This document shows positions 16,214-23,275 of a stretch of DNA of 50,352 nt, in pieces; the first letter of the stretch is position 1; each line of letters starts with the position of its first letter. The translations under genes were made by a program, and so were the position numbers. The DNA lies in the NCBI GenBank assembly GCA_028281005.1, contig JANQKS010000021.1:1-50352 (forward strand). Reading direction: 5' to 3'. This DNA comes from Pseudomonadales bacterium (GTDB lineage Bacteria; Pseudomonadota; Gammaproteobacteria; Pseudomonadales; Azotimanducaceae). Below the pieces are notes generated by a model. The model saw only the letters and a program-made list of their open reading frames with translations. It searched no databases and was not told the origin of the DNA.

Positions 16214-17176
16214 ATGGTTAAGATCATTGGCAACATCAAGCCGGAAGACGACTACACCCATCCGCTTGGACCAGAGTCCAACTTCAACGAATCGGTGTAT
16301 TTCAACTTTTTCGACCGTAGCAACAATCGCGGAGGCTTCATCCGCATGGGTAACCGCGCCAACGAAGGTTATGCGGAAATGACCGTGATTATTTTCAACA
16401 GCGACGGCACTGCTTTTTTCAACTACAAAAAGCCAGAGATCGACAATAACGACGGCTGGGACGCGGGAGGTGCCAAGGTTGAGATTATTGTGCCTGGCGA
16501 GGAGATCAGAACCACTTACGAAGGCTCTGCTTTGTTTATGGAAGACCCGCGGGACATGAAAGACCCGGGCAAGGCATTCAAATCCAATCCGTTTCGCAAA
16601 ATCAAACTGGACCTTACCCACTATGGCGTTGGGCCACTGTATGGCCATGTTGGCGAAGAAGGTGACGGCAATGATTTTGCGCGGGCGCACACTGAACAAC
16701 ATATGCGGGTGGCCGGCACTTTAAGCGTCGAAGGTGAAGCCGGTGTCATGCAGATTAACGGTCACGGCCTGCGCGACCACTCCTGGGGTCCGCGTTATTG
16801 GCAGTCGACGCCTTCTTACCGCTGGATCACCGGCAACTTCAGTGACGATTTAGGTATGGTGTTGACCGTCTCTAGCCGCGGCGCGGGTGGGTTATTTCAC
16901 AAAGGTGAAGAGCTCGTCCGGATCAAAGATCTGCAGCTGGCTACTGAATACGAGGACGGCACCAGCTTCCACAAAAAGCTCACCGCCGACATCACTTTGG
17001 AGGACGGTGATCAGCACCAACTGGTCGGCGAGGTAAAAGGTTTTATACCGCTGCGTAACCGCCGCTCCGAACAGGTCACCTACATCGGCGAAGGCATGAC
17101 TGAGTACACCCTTGACGGCACCCAGGTGGGCTACGGCCTATCTGAATATCTCAACCAACCCGGCGACGACATATAG
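16214..17176 (+). CDS. DUF7064/DUF7065-type protein A
   Basis: A 320-residue soluble beta-rich protein. It opens with FNESVYFNFFDRSNNRGGFI, a lipocalin-like first half, and carries the diagnostic GHGLRDHSWGPRYWQ motif near residue 190. The motif G-x-RDhSWGPR marks DUF7064 proteins, which are related in fold to AttH/CrtC-type carotenoid hydratases and are common in catabolic actinobacteria and proteobacteria. Function unknown; binding or modification of a hydrophobic substrate is inference. GGGAGG precedes ATG 16214. The next gene, 7 bp downstream, is a divergent paralogue. Confidence 0.8.
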   Translation: MVKIIGNIKPEDDYTHPLGPESNFNESVYFNFFDRSNNRGGFIRMGNRANEGYAEMTVIIFNSDGTAFFNYKKPEIDNNDGWDAGGAKVEIIVPGEEIRTTYEGSALFMEDPRDMKDPGKAFKSNPFRKIKLDLTHYGVGPLYGHVGEEGDGNDFARAHTEQHMRVAGTLSVEGEAGVMQINGHGLRDHSWGPRYWQSTPSYRWITGNFSDDLGMVLTVSSRGAGGLFHKGEELVRIKDLQLATEYEDGTSFHKKLTADITLEDGDQHQLVGEVKGFIPLRNRRSEQVTYIGEGMTEYTLDGTQVGYGLSEYLNQPGDDI

Positions 17177-17183
17177 GTATCCC

Positions 17184-18176
17184 ATGTCAGACGAACTGAT
17201 GCACGCGGTCGGCGATGATCCGGCCTGGAGCGAAAGCTACTACTTCAACTTTGTCGACCCGGATAGCAAAATCGGTATGTTCACGCGGATGGGCTTTCGC
17301 CCGGGCAACGGCTGGGCAGATGCGCTCCACGTGGTCTATCTGCCGGGTAACCGCGTGCTATTTACCTATGGTCGCCGGGAAATCAAAGCGGATTTGTCCC
17401 GCTATGACGGCGATTTGAGCGCCGGCCACCTGACGCTGACCTGTGTTGAGCCTCATCAACGCTGGCAAATTCATTATGCGGGCCCAGCACAGGACATTGC
17501 CGACCCGGCCATTCTGCTGGAGCGCAGCAAACAGCGTCCGCAAGGTTGGTTTACCCCCGCCAACCTAACGATGGAACTTAGCTTCGATTGTCTCACCGAA
17601 CCGCACTATGCCGCCCAAGGCAGCCACGGCCACTTTGAGCAAAGCGGCAGGGTCACCGGCACTATCCAAATCGACGACGAAAGCTGGCCAGTCGCGGGTT
17701 ATGGTGTCCGTGATAAGTCCTGGGGACCGCGAGACTGGGGCGCTGGGAGTCGCTCCAGCGATGCCGAAGAGGCCTCCTCAACCGAACCCATCAGCGGCCC
17801 TACCCCGTTTGTTAACTGGTTTTCCATGAATTTTGGCGACTTCGCTGCGCTGGGAGGATCCTGCTTCCGTCATCGAGATGGTGTAATGCGGGGTGAAGGC
17901 TGGATTCAGCGCGATGGTCAATCGGGTAGGCTGACCAATGTGGTCATCGAAACCGACTACGCTGATGATTCCATCATCCATACCGCGGTGCGCTTTTGCG
18001 CAGAAACCGAAGACGGCGAGCAAATCGAGATGACGGGGGATGTCTTTAACGTCTGCCCCACCAAAATACCAATGCCCGGCGGCGCCACCTTTGTCAACGA
18101 GGGGCTTACCGAATTTCAATGGGGCGCTCGCACAGGCTACGGCATTGCAGAACATTGGCACGCGGTCAATTTGTGA
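17184..18176 (+). CDS. DUF7064/DUF7065-type protein B (paralogue)
   Basis: A 330-residue paralogue of the preceding protein with the same order of motifs: SESYYFNFVDPDSKIGMFTR at the start, then GYGVRDKSWGPRDWGAG. The long frame begins at 17112, inside the upstream gene, but ATG 17184 (MSDELMHAVGDDP) fits the family start and the 7-bp gap. It has an insertion of about 20 Ser/Glu-rich residues just after the SWGPR motif that protein A lacks. The two likely act on the same kind of compound, perhaps as a heterodimer (inference). Confidence 0.8.
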   Translation: MSDELMHAVGDDPAWSESYYFNFVDPDSKIGMFTRMGFRPGNGWADALHVVYLPGNRVLFTYGRREIKADLSRYDGDLSAGHLTLTCVEPHQRWQIHYAGPAQDIADPAILLERSKQRPQGWFTPANLTMELSFDCLTEPHYAAQGSHGHFEQSGRVTGTIQIDDESWPVAGYGVRDKSWGPRDWGAGSRSSDAEEASSTEPISGPTPFVNWFSMNFGDFAALGGSCFRHRDGVMRGEGWIQRDGQSGRLTNVVIETDYADDSIIHTAVRFCAETEDGEQIEMTGDVFNVCPTKIPMPGGATFVNEGLTEFQWGARTGYGIAEHWHAVNL

Positions 18177-18197
18177 CCGCGGCGCCCCACCTTTAAA

Positions 18198-19256
18198 TTA
18201 GTCACTCAATCTGATGCGCCATTGAATTTGGTCAACGCCGATGTTGGCCTCAACGTCCATAAACTGCCTGTGTGCGTTGACCGCGCCGCGCCAAAGTTCC
18301 ACCCAACAAACCAACAGGATTTGGGCTTCTGTTGCATCTAGCCCGCGCACCACACGTAACCCCCGCTGGGAGAGAGAGACACTGTTGTCACCTTCTACAG
18401 TGACTTCGCACGGATCCCCCATACCGCGAAACATGACCGCCAAAAACCGGGCTGCGTCTAGCGGGCCGCCGTTGCCGCTGGGGTCCGCATCAATGGCAGC
18501 AGCCATGCGCGCATAATGTTGCAGACCGGTGAGACGTGCGGCCCGTTGACATAACTCCACAGCACGCTGTTCCCCCACCACCTGCACAAGCGCACGCACG
18601 CCATTGCGAATGTACTCCACCGCATAGTTGCGATTGGCCTTGGCCAAACGTTCTGCATTCCACTGGGCATCAGGCGGCGCGGGTTGCACAGCAGGGTCAA
18701 ACGCCGGCGGTCGTTCGTGCGGCGCAAACTGCAGGCGCTCGGATTCGCTGAGATCGTGGTCATACTCTTTGAAGTATCCGCACAAGCCAAACTGACCCGT
18801 CATATCTTCCGAGACACAAACATAACCTAGTCGGGGATTGTTGAGCGAAACGCCGTTTTGCGCATACCAGCCGCGTAGAAAACCGCGGCTGGCTTCCACA
18901 GGCACACCGCAGATGGTGGGCCCATCGTACATCCAGCGGGGGTAACGGAAGCGTACCCAGGCTTTGCGGTCGGATTCGTGCATGTACTCCACCGCCACAC
19001 CACCCAGGCTGTTGGAAAGCACGTGGTATTGCGCACAAGCCACCGCATCGGGTAATCCATCCAAGCCAAGCTTGGCGAAGCTGGAAAGAAACTTTTCTTC
19101 GTGCTGCCGACGAAACAAACCGAACATCCAGTCACCCACCACTTCCGCCCCTTCGTTGGTGGCCACCATCAATTCCAAGCCGAGGAGGTACTGGTGATGC
19201 AACTCTGCTTGGGCTTCGGTCGCTTGTTGATGAAATTCTGCCTGCAACTCTGTCAT
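18198..19256 (-). CDS. Unrecognised 352-residue cytoplasmic protein
   Basis: No signal peptide or membrane segment. A helix-rich N-terminus (TELQAEFHQQATEAQAELHH) leads to SNSLGGVAVEYMHESDRKAW, VRFRYPRWMYDGPTICG and ASRGFLRGWYAQNGVSL. The middle faintly recalls ATC-hydrolase-like proteins (L-2-amino-thiazoline-4-carboxylic acid hydrolase family), but I would not assign that. The C-terminus (RGLDATEAQILLVCWVELWR) is helical. It is convergent with the DUF7064 pair with a 21-bp gap. A role in the same catabolic set is inferred only from location. Confidence 0.7.
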   Translation of the reverse strand: MTELQAEFHQQATEAQAELHHQYLLGLELMVATNEGAEVVGDWMFGLFRRQHEEKFLSSFAKLGLDGLPDAVACAQYHVLSNSLGGVAVEYMHESDRKAWVRFRYPRWMYDGPTICGVPVEASRGFLRGWYAQNGVSLNNPRLGYVCVSEDMTGQFGLCGYFKEYDHDLSESERLQFAPHERPPAFDPAVQPAPPDAQWNAERLAKANRNYAVEYIRNGVRALVQVVGEQRAVELCQRAARLTGLQHYARMAAAIDADPSGNGGPLDAARFLAVMFRGMGDPCEVTVEGDNSVSLSQRGLRVVRGLDATEAQILLVCWVELWRGAVNAHRQFMDVEANIGVDQIQWRIRLSD

Positions 19257-19318
19257 CCGTGTTGACCCACGTTATGCCTTTGTTTGAATGAACGCGGATC
19301 TTAATACGACCACGACGG

Positions 19319-19450
19319 ATGCGCACCGGGCCAGCCGCGGTGGCAGGTACGTTTATGTCGAATGCTTTTGTCGTGGTGCTGCTGATGCTGGTTGCGTGGC
19401 TCAACCGGGTACAGACCAAGCCTGCCTTCCAGCCAAGTGGTCTTCAATAA
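19319..19450 (+). other. Short hydrophobic ORF (43 codons), doubtful
   Basis: ATG 19319 to TAA 19450 encodes one strongly hydrophobic stretch (TFMSNAFVVVLLMLVAWLNR) with a basic tail, like a single membrane helix. It overlaps the 3' end of the isomerase remnant on the other strand and has no clear ribosome site. It may be chance or the leftover of a membrane-protein gene. Confidence 0.2.
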
Positions 19451-19931
19451 ACTCCAAACGGTCTTTACCCCAATACAGCACACACTCAACAATCATGGTG
19501 GGAGCACCAAACACGCCACGCTCGCGTGCGGTATTTGTGCTGTCGATTAACGCTTGACGCACCGATTCACTTTCGCTGGCGGCTTCGAACTCATCTCCAT
19601 CTGCGCCTAAGCCAGCTGCTATTTTGCGCAGCTCCGTATACTCGCCGATGGCACCATTGTCCTGCCCCCAATATTCCGCAAAGATCGCTTGCATATAGGG
19701 CAGTTCCAGATCCCACTGACGCATGGCTAGGGCGCCCCGTAACGCCCGCGCCGTTTTGATGGGAAAATTTTGCGGCCGTTTAAACGGCAGTTCATATTTC
19801 AAAGCCCAGCAAAGTTGGTGGCAAAGGCAGCGTGCACCGCGCTGAATTGGGGCTTGTAGTGCCCATGTATCGAAGTGGCTTGCGACATTTTTCTCCCTAT
19901 TACTGCGACGATCTTGAAGCGATGGTAACAA
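19401..19931 (-). pseudogene. 2-hydroxychromene-2-carboxylate isomerase-like remnant (DsbA family), 5' end lost
   Basis: The C-terminal two-thirds of a kappa-class GST/DsbA-fold isomerase is intact: LPFKRPQNFPIKTARALRGA, then IFAEYWGQDNGAIGEYTELR and ERGVFGAPTMIVECVLYWGK. The GAPT cis-Pro loop and the WGKDRLEFIEDHL ending are typical. The first 60-70 residues, which hold the catalytic SPY/SPF strand (FDFxSPYSYLA), are replaced by unrelated sequence (NVASHFDTWALQAPIQRGAR). Without that strand it should be inactive. The family isomerises aromatic ring-cleavage products such as hydroxychromene carboxylates. Confidence 0.65.
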
Positions 19932-20089
19932 AGACTCTGCGTTGCTTTCTTCCAGGAGCGAGATACCGACAAGTTAGTGGCGGCAGCGATTGAGTCGGTG
20001 GTGCCTGTGCAGGACCGCTGCTAGACAGTTGACGACGCGGTAATCAAGTGGTCCTCTAACGAATAGACCAGAATCAGGATGGCATAGCC

Positions 20090-20899
20090 ATGAGCATACC
20101 CTGTCTCCCTGCCAACGCTTCCATAGAGGAACAAACCAGGGCTCTAGAGCAAGCCGGCTGCTTGGTGTTAACCGACGTATTGACCGACAGACGACGCCAG
20201 GCCGTGCGTGAGGAACTTTCCAGCCACATGGCGCAAGCCCATGTGCTGGAAGCAGACAAAGACGATCCCGCCATGTTTTACCCCGGCCGCACACGTCGCA
20301 TCAGCGGCTTGGTGGCGAGCTCTAAAATTGCGGGTGAAATGGTGCTTGATCCGCACTCAACCGCCTTGTGTGACCAGTTTCTAACCCCCAACAGCGAGTT
20401 TGGCTACCAGTTGCATGTCACGGCGGCTTTGGAAGTGGGGCCGGGCGCACGTAAACAGGTGCTGCACCGCGAAGACGATTCTTTTACCTTCTTCCCACAA
20501 CCCCGTCCTAATCTGATTCTTGCCAGCATGTGGGCTATATCAGATTTTACCGCCGACAATGGCGCTACTTTATTGGTGCCGGGTAGCCACCTCTGGCCGG
20601 AAGAGCGCGTAGCACAACCTGAAGAAGTGGTTGCCGCGGAAATGCCGGCGGGTGCTGTGTTGTACTGGCTTGGCAGCACCTTACACGGCGCGGGCGCCAA
20701 CGTTTCTGAACAATGGCGCTACGGCATTATCTTCACCTACTCCCTGGGATGGCTGCGCCAGGAGGAGAATCAGTATTTAGACGTACCCCCACACATCGCC
20801 AAGAACCTCTCACCGCAACTGCGCGACATGATTGGCTACAAAATGTACCGAGCTTTGGGCTTCTCCATGGATCCGATACTCGGCGAACGGCCTGACTGA
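20090..20899 (+). CDS. Phytanoyl-CoA dioxygenase (PhyH) family protein
   Basis: A 269-residue Fe(II)/2-oxoglutarate dioxygenase-like protein. The jelly-roll core has the first metal motif at VLHREDDSF (His126; the acidic position two residues on is Glu128, giving HxE rather than the usual HxD), then DNGATLLVPGSHLWPEE, and the distal His199 in GSTLHGAGANVSEQWRYG with Arg210 for 2-oxoglutarate. HxE is tolerated in some members of the superfamily, so it may be active. It starts at ATG 20090. Its stop overlaps the ATG of a 37-codon ORF. It would hydroxylate a lipid-like or terpenoid substrate (inference). Confidence 0.85.
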   Translation: MSIPCLPANASIEEQTRALEQAGCLVLTDVLTDRRRQAVREELSSHMAQAHVLEADKDDPAMFYPGRTRRISGLVASSKIAGEMVLDPHSTALCDQFLTPNSEFGYQLHVTAALEVGPGARKQVLHREDDSFTFFPQPRPNLILASMWAISDFTADNGATLLVPGSHLWPEERVAQPEEVVAAEMPAGAVLYWLGSTLHGAGANVSEQWRYGIIFTYSLGWLRQEENQYLDVPPHIAKNLSPQLRDMIGYKMYRALGFSMDPILGERPD

Positions 20900-21012
20900 T
20901 GAGCGGTGCGGAAATCATGATCCTCGGGAAGCTCATCTTGACGTTTGGGGTCTTGTTAGGGGTACCCATTTGGGAGCTTTGGAAACTGAAACGCGAACGG
21001 CCTAAACTCTAA
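20899..21012 (+). CDS. Micro-ORF: single-pass membrane peptide coupled to PhyH
   Basis: A 37-residue peptide whose ATG overlaps the PhyH stop (TGATGA at 20897), a typical translational coupling. It has one hydrophobic helix (KLILTFGVLLGVPIWELW) and a basic tail (KLKRERPKL), so it should be a small inner-membrane peptide with the C-terminus in the cytoplasm. No family is recognised. Coupling and composition make it a credible gene. A role in tethering the dioxygenase to the membrane is speculation. Confidence 0.5.
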   Translation: MSGAEIMILGKLILTFGVLLGVPIWELWKLKRERPKL

Positions 21013-21029
21013 AGGGTAGAATAACAAAT

Positions 21030-21386
21030 ATGGCGACAAAACCAGCGACAGAACCAGGAACCGAATCAGCAACTTCGGGCTTTATCACTCGTACAGCGCC
21101 ACACTTCGACAGTGTTGAAGAAGAGCGTATCCATCGTAAGCAGCGTTTGGCGGCCACTTGTCGGATTTTTGGCCAGCGCGTTGATGAAGCGGCGTGGCGA
21201 TTCATCACCATGGACCGGGCCTGCCACGTGCAACTGTTGGCCGCGGCCGCCGGCGAGCCCGAAGTTTGGCCGGATGAGTTGGCCCAGGCATTACGCGGCA
21301 CCTTAGGCAGCAGCGACTTTTGCTGGCTGTCTTTTCAGACTTTGTGGGATGAACTCATGGCGCAAGGCACAGACTTTTTGGATTGA
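21030..21386 (+). pseudogene. Class II aldolase/adducin gene with in-frame internal deletion
   Basis: A 118-residue open frame in which two ends of a class II aldolase/adducin protein (normally about 250 residues) are joined. The N-terminus is EEERIHRKQRLAATCRIFGQ. The C-terminus is AAWRFITMDRACHVQLLAAA and SFQTLWDELMAQGTDFLD. Everything between, including the GHIT/HxH zinc site, is missing. The frame is kept, so a short protein could be made, but it could not bind the metal. It lies 17 bp downstream of the micro-ORF. Confidence 0.68.
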
Positions 21387-21477
21387 GCCCGCTAACATCT
21401 ACACCTTGCTGCAGCACCCTGCAGCCTTAACAACCAGGCTTCAACAAGCCCAGCAAAACAAACACGAAGGGGGAACT

Positions 21478-21897
21478 ATGGCCACCGCACAGGTCGTAAA
21501 AACAGTAAAAGCACCAGTCGCCGACGTTTGGGCGCAACTTGGCAACTTTGCCGGCGTACAAGTCGGCGGGCCGGTAGAGTCGGTAGAATTTGAAGGTGAA
21601 GGTGAAGGCATGACCCGCTCCATCGGTATGGGCGGAGGCGTGATCGTAGAGCGTCTCGAGGAACACAACGAGGCCGCGCGCCGCTTTACCTATACCATCA
21701 TCAACGGCGATTCGCCGCTGCCGTTCAGCGATTACGCCGCCACCGTGCAGCTGGGTGACAACGGTGACGACACCACCACGGTCATCTGGACCGGCACCTT
21801 CCAACCTCACGGGGTACCTGAAGCAGACGCCATCAATATGGCTACCGGTATCTATGCCGGCGCCATCAAAGGCGCACAGATTGTGTTGGAGGACTAG
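21478..21897 (+). CDS. SRPBCC family protein (polyketide cyclase/START-like)
   Basis: A 139-residue helix-grip protein. It begins ATAQVVKTVKAPVADVWAQL with the typical first strand and helix, has GEGMTRSIGMGGGVIVERLE and RRFTYTIINGDSPLPFSDY in the middle, and ends with the long C-terminal helix (INMATGIYAGAIKGAQIVLE). GAAGGGGGAACT precedes ATG 21478; the frame upstream to 21349 overlaps the aldolase remnant and is not used. Such proteins bind or cyclise hydrophobic ligands. It lies in the PhyH gene train. Confidence 0.85.
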   Translation: MATAQVVKTVKAPVADVWAQLGNFAGVQVGGPVESVEFEGEGEGMTRSIGMGGGVIVERLEEHNEAARRFTYTIINGDSPLPFSDYAATVQLGDNGDDTTTVIWTGTFQPHGVPEADAINMATGIYAGAIKGAQIVLED

Positions 21898-22081
21898 TGC
21901 TGAGGCCGTACGCAGCTACCTGGTAGAAAGTGGTGGCGTACACCCGGAGCGAGTACGCGCGGTCAGCTATGGTGAAGCTACGCGTCGCCAACTTGTGCCG
22001 GGCGAATGGGGCGAAGACGGCGCTGCCAATCGTCGGGTTTCTCTGGTGGTGGATTACATCGGACCGGTCCCCGGACATTAA
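21898..22081 (+). pseudogene. Tail of an OmpA-family C-terminal domain
   Basis: Directly after the SRPBCC stop, in another frame, comes AEAVRSYLVESGGVHPERVR, then VSYGEATRRQLVPGEWGEDG and AANRRVSLVVDY, ending at TAA 22081. This is the last third of a Pal/OmpA-like peptidoglycan-binding domain (NRRV motif included). No start, signal peptide or first half exists. The intact OmpA protein 60 bp downstream is a different sequence, so this is a remnant of a second OmpA-type gene. Confidence 0.6.
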
Positions 22082-22143
22082 TTTGAACCTATTGTGCTCC
22101 CCGTGTGACCTAGAGATATCTAAGTCAACACGAAGGAACACTC

Positions 22144-23139
22144 ATGAAAATTTGCAACCTGCGTTGCTTCCACGTACTTGCACTATTCTTGTTGAGCACA
22201 AGTACCGCCGTTCTGGCTGGAGAGGATCTCCCCGGCAGCCAGGACTATCCTGACTTTCCACGGGTTAAAGACACCTATATCGCCGGTTACGGCTTTGGTG
22301 AGTACGACGCGGGAGTTTTTGTTACCGGTAAAGACGACAAAACCAAGGCTGAAACACTGATGCCCGAGGGTGCGCGTACGCGTATTCTCTATATTGGCAC
22401 CCCCACCCAGACCAGCTTGCAACTCCTGCGCAACTATCAAAAGGCGTTTGCCGAATACGGTGAGTACCAGGAACTGTATACATGCCGCGGCGAGGATTGT
22501 CCGCGCAACATCACCAAGGAGCTTTGGTCGGAAGAAAATCGCGTACCCACTTCCCTGCGCAACGCCTCGCGCTTGTACTCACTGACGAGCCAATATAAGC
22601 AGGTCAACTACGCCTACGGCACCATTAAAAAAGAAGACCGTGTGCTCCACGTCTCCGCCATGTCCGCAGTGATCGTCGCTGGGATGACGGGCTTGCGTAA
22701 CGTCCCCGTGGTCCACCTTGAAGTGCTCGAAGCAGAGGCATTTAGCGCAGACCTGGAGTTTGTCGACGCCGGTAAAATGTTGTCCAGCATCACCGAAACC
22801 GGATCCGTTGCGTTGTACGGCATCCAGTTTGAGTTTGACAGCGCGGCCCTGAAATCCGCTTCCGCTGCCACCATTGAAGAAATTGCCAAAGTGCTCGCCA
22901 GCAGCCCTGAGCTCAATGTCTACGTGGTGGGTCATACCGATGGCGAAGGTAGCCTTGCCTACAACCAACAGTTGTCCAGCCAGCGGGCTGCCACCGTGGT
23001 GGATGCCCTACAAGGCAGCCACGGTGTGGCGGCCGGCCGCTTAACCGCGGTGGGCATTGGGCCGGTAGCACCGTTGGCGACAAACGCCACCGAAGCCGGT
23101 CGCAAATTGAATCGCCGTGTTGAGATCGTAGCGCGTTAA
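22144..23139 (+). CDS. OmpA family protein with DUF4892 domain
   Basis: A 331-residue envelope protein. Residues 1-25 are a signal peptide (HVLALFLLSTSTAVLAG). A DUF4892 domain (about 30-205) begins GSQDYPDFPRVKDTYIAGYG. An OmpA C-terminal domain (about 220-331) carries IQFEFDSAALKSASAATIEE, VVGHTDGEGSLAYNQQLSSQ, RAATVV and KLNRRVEIVAR, which bind peptidoglycan. It would anchor the outer membrane or a periplasmic complex to the wall. It starts after AAGGAACACTC and is convergent with the TonB receptor. Confidence 0.9.
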   Translation: MKICNLRCFHVLALFLLSTSTAVLAGEDLPGSQDYPDFPRVKDTYIAGYGFGEYDAGVFVTGKDDKTKAETLMPEGARTRILYIGTPTQTSLQLLRNYQKAFAEYGEYQELYTCRGEDCPRNITKELWSEENRVPTSLRNASRLYSLTSQYKQVNYAYGTIKKEDRVLHVSAMSAVIVAGMTGLRNVPVVHLEVLEAEAFSADLEFVDAGKMLSSITETGSVALYGIQFEFDSAALKSASAATIEEIAKVLASSPELNVYVVGHTDGEGSLAYNQQLSSQRAATVVDALQGSHGVAAGRLTAVGIGPVAPLATNATEAGRKLNRRVEIVAR

Positions 23140-23184
23140 CCCAGCCTAGCCTCTCCCCGCCACGGGTCTAAGAGCCGTCGCAAA

Positions 23185-23217
23185 AAAGCCCCGGGAACGG
23201 AGGATTCCCAGGGCTTT
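23185..23217 (-). terminator. Rho-independent terminator between ompA-like and TonB receptor genes
   Basis: A 13-bp stem with one mismatch (AAAGCCCCGGGAA at 23185-23197 and TTCCCAGGGCTTT at 23205-23217) and a 7-base loop. The six A at 23182-23187 become a U-run when read on the minus strand, so it serves mainly the TonB receptor transcript; it may act both ways. Confidence 0.75.
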
Positions 23218-23275
23218 ACTCCGCCACCCCTAACCGTTGGATAGGAGCGTTGGAGGGGATCGCGAGCCTTAACGC

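Noticed and set aside
19257-19400. Search for the missing N-terminus of the isomerase remnant
   Set aside because: This stretch lies past the 3' end of the minus-strand remnant, so it cannot hold its start; nothing resembling the SPY strand was found upstream (19932-20089) either.
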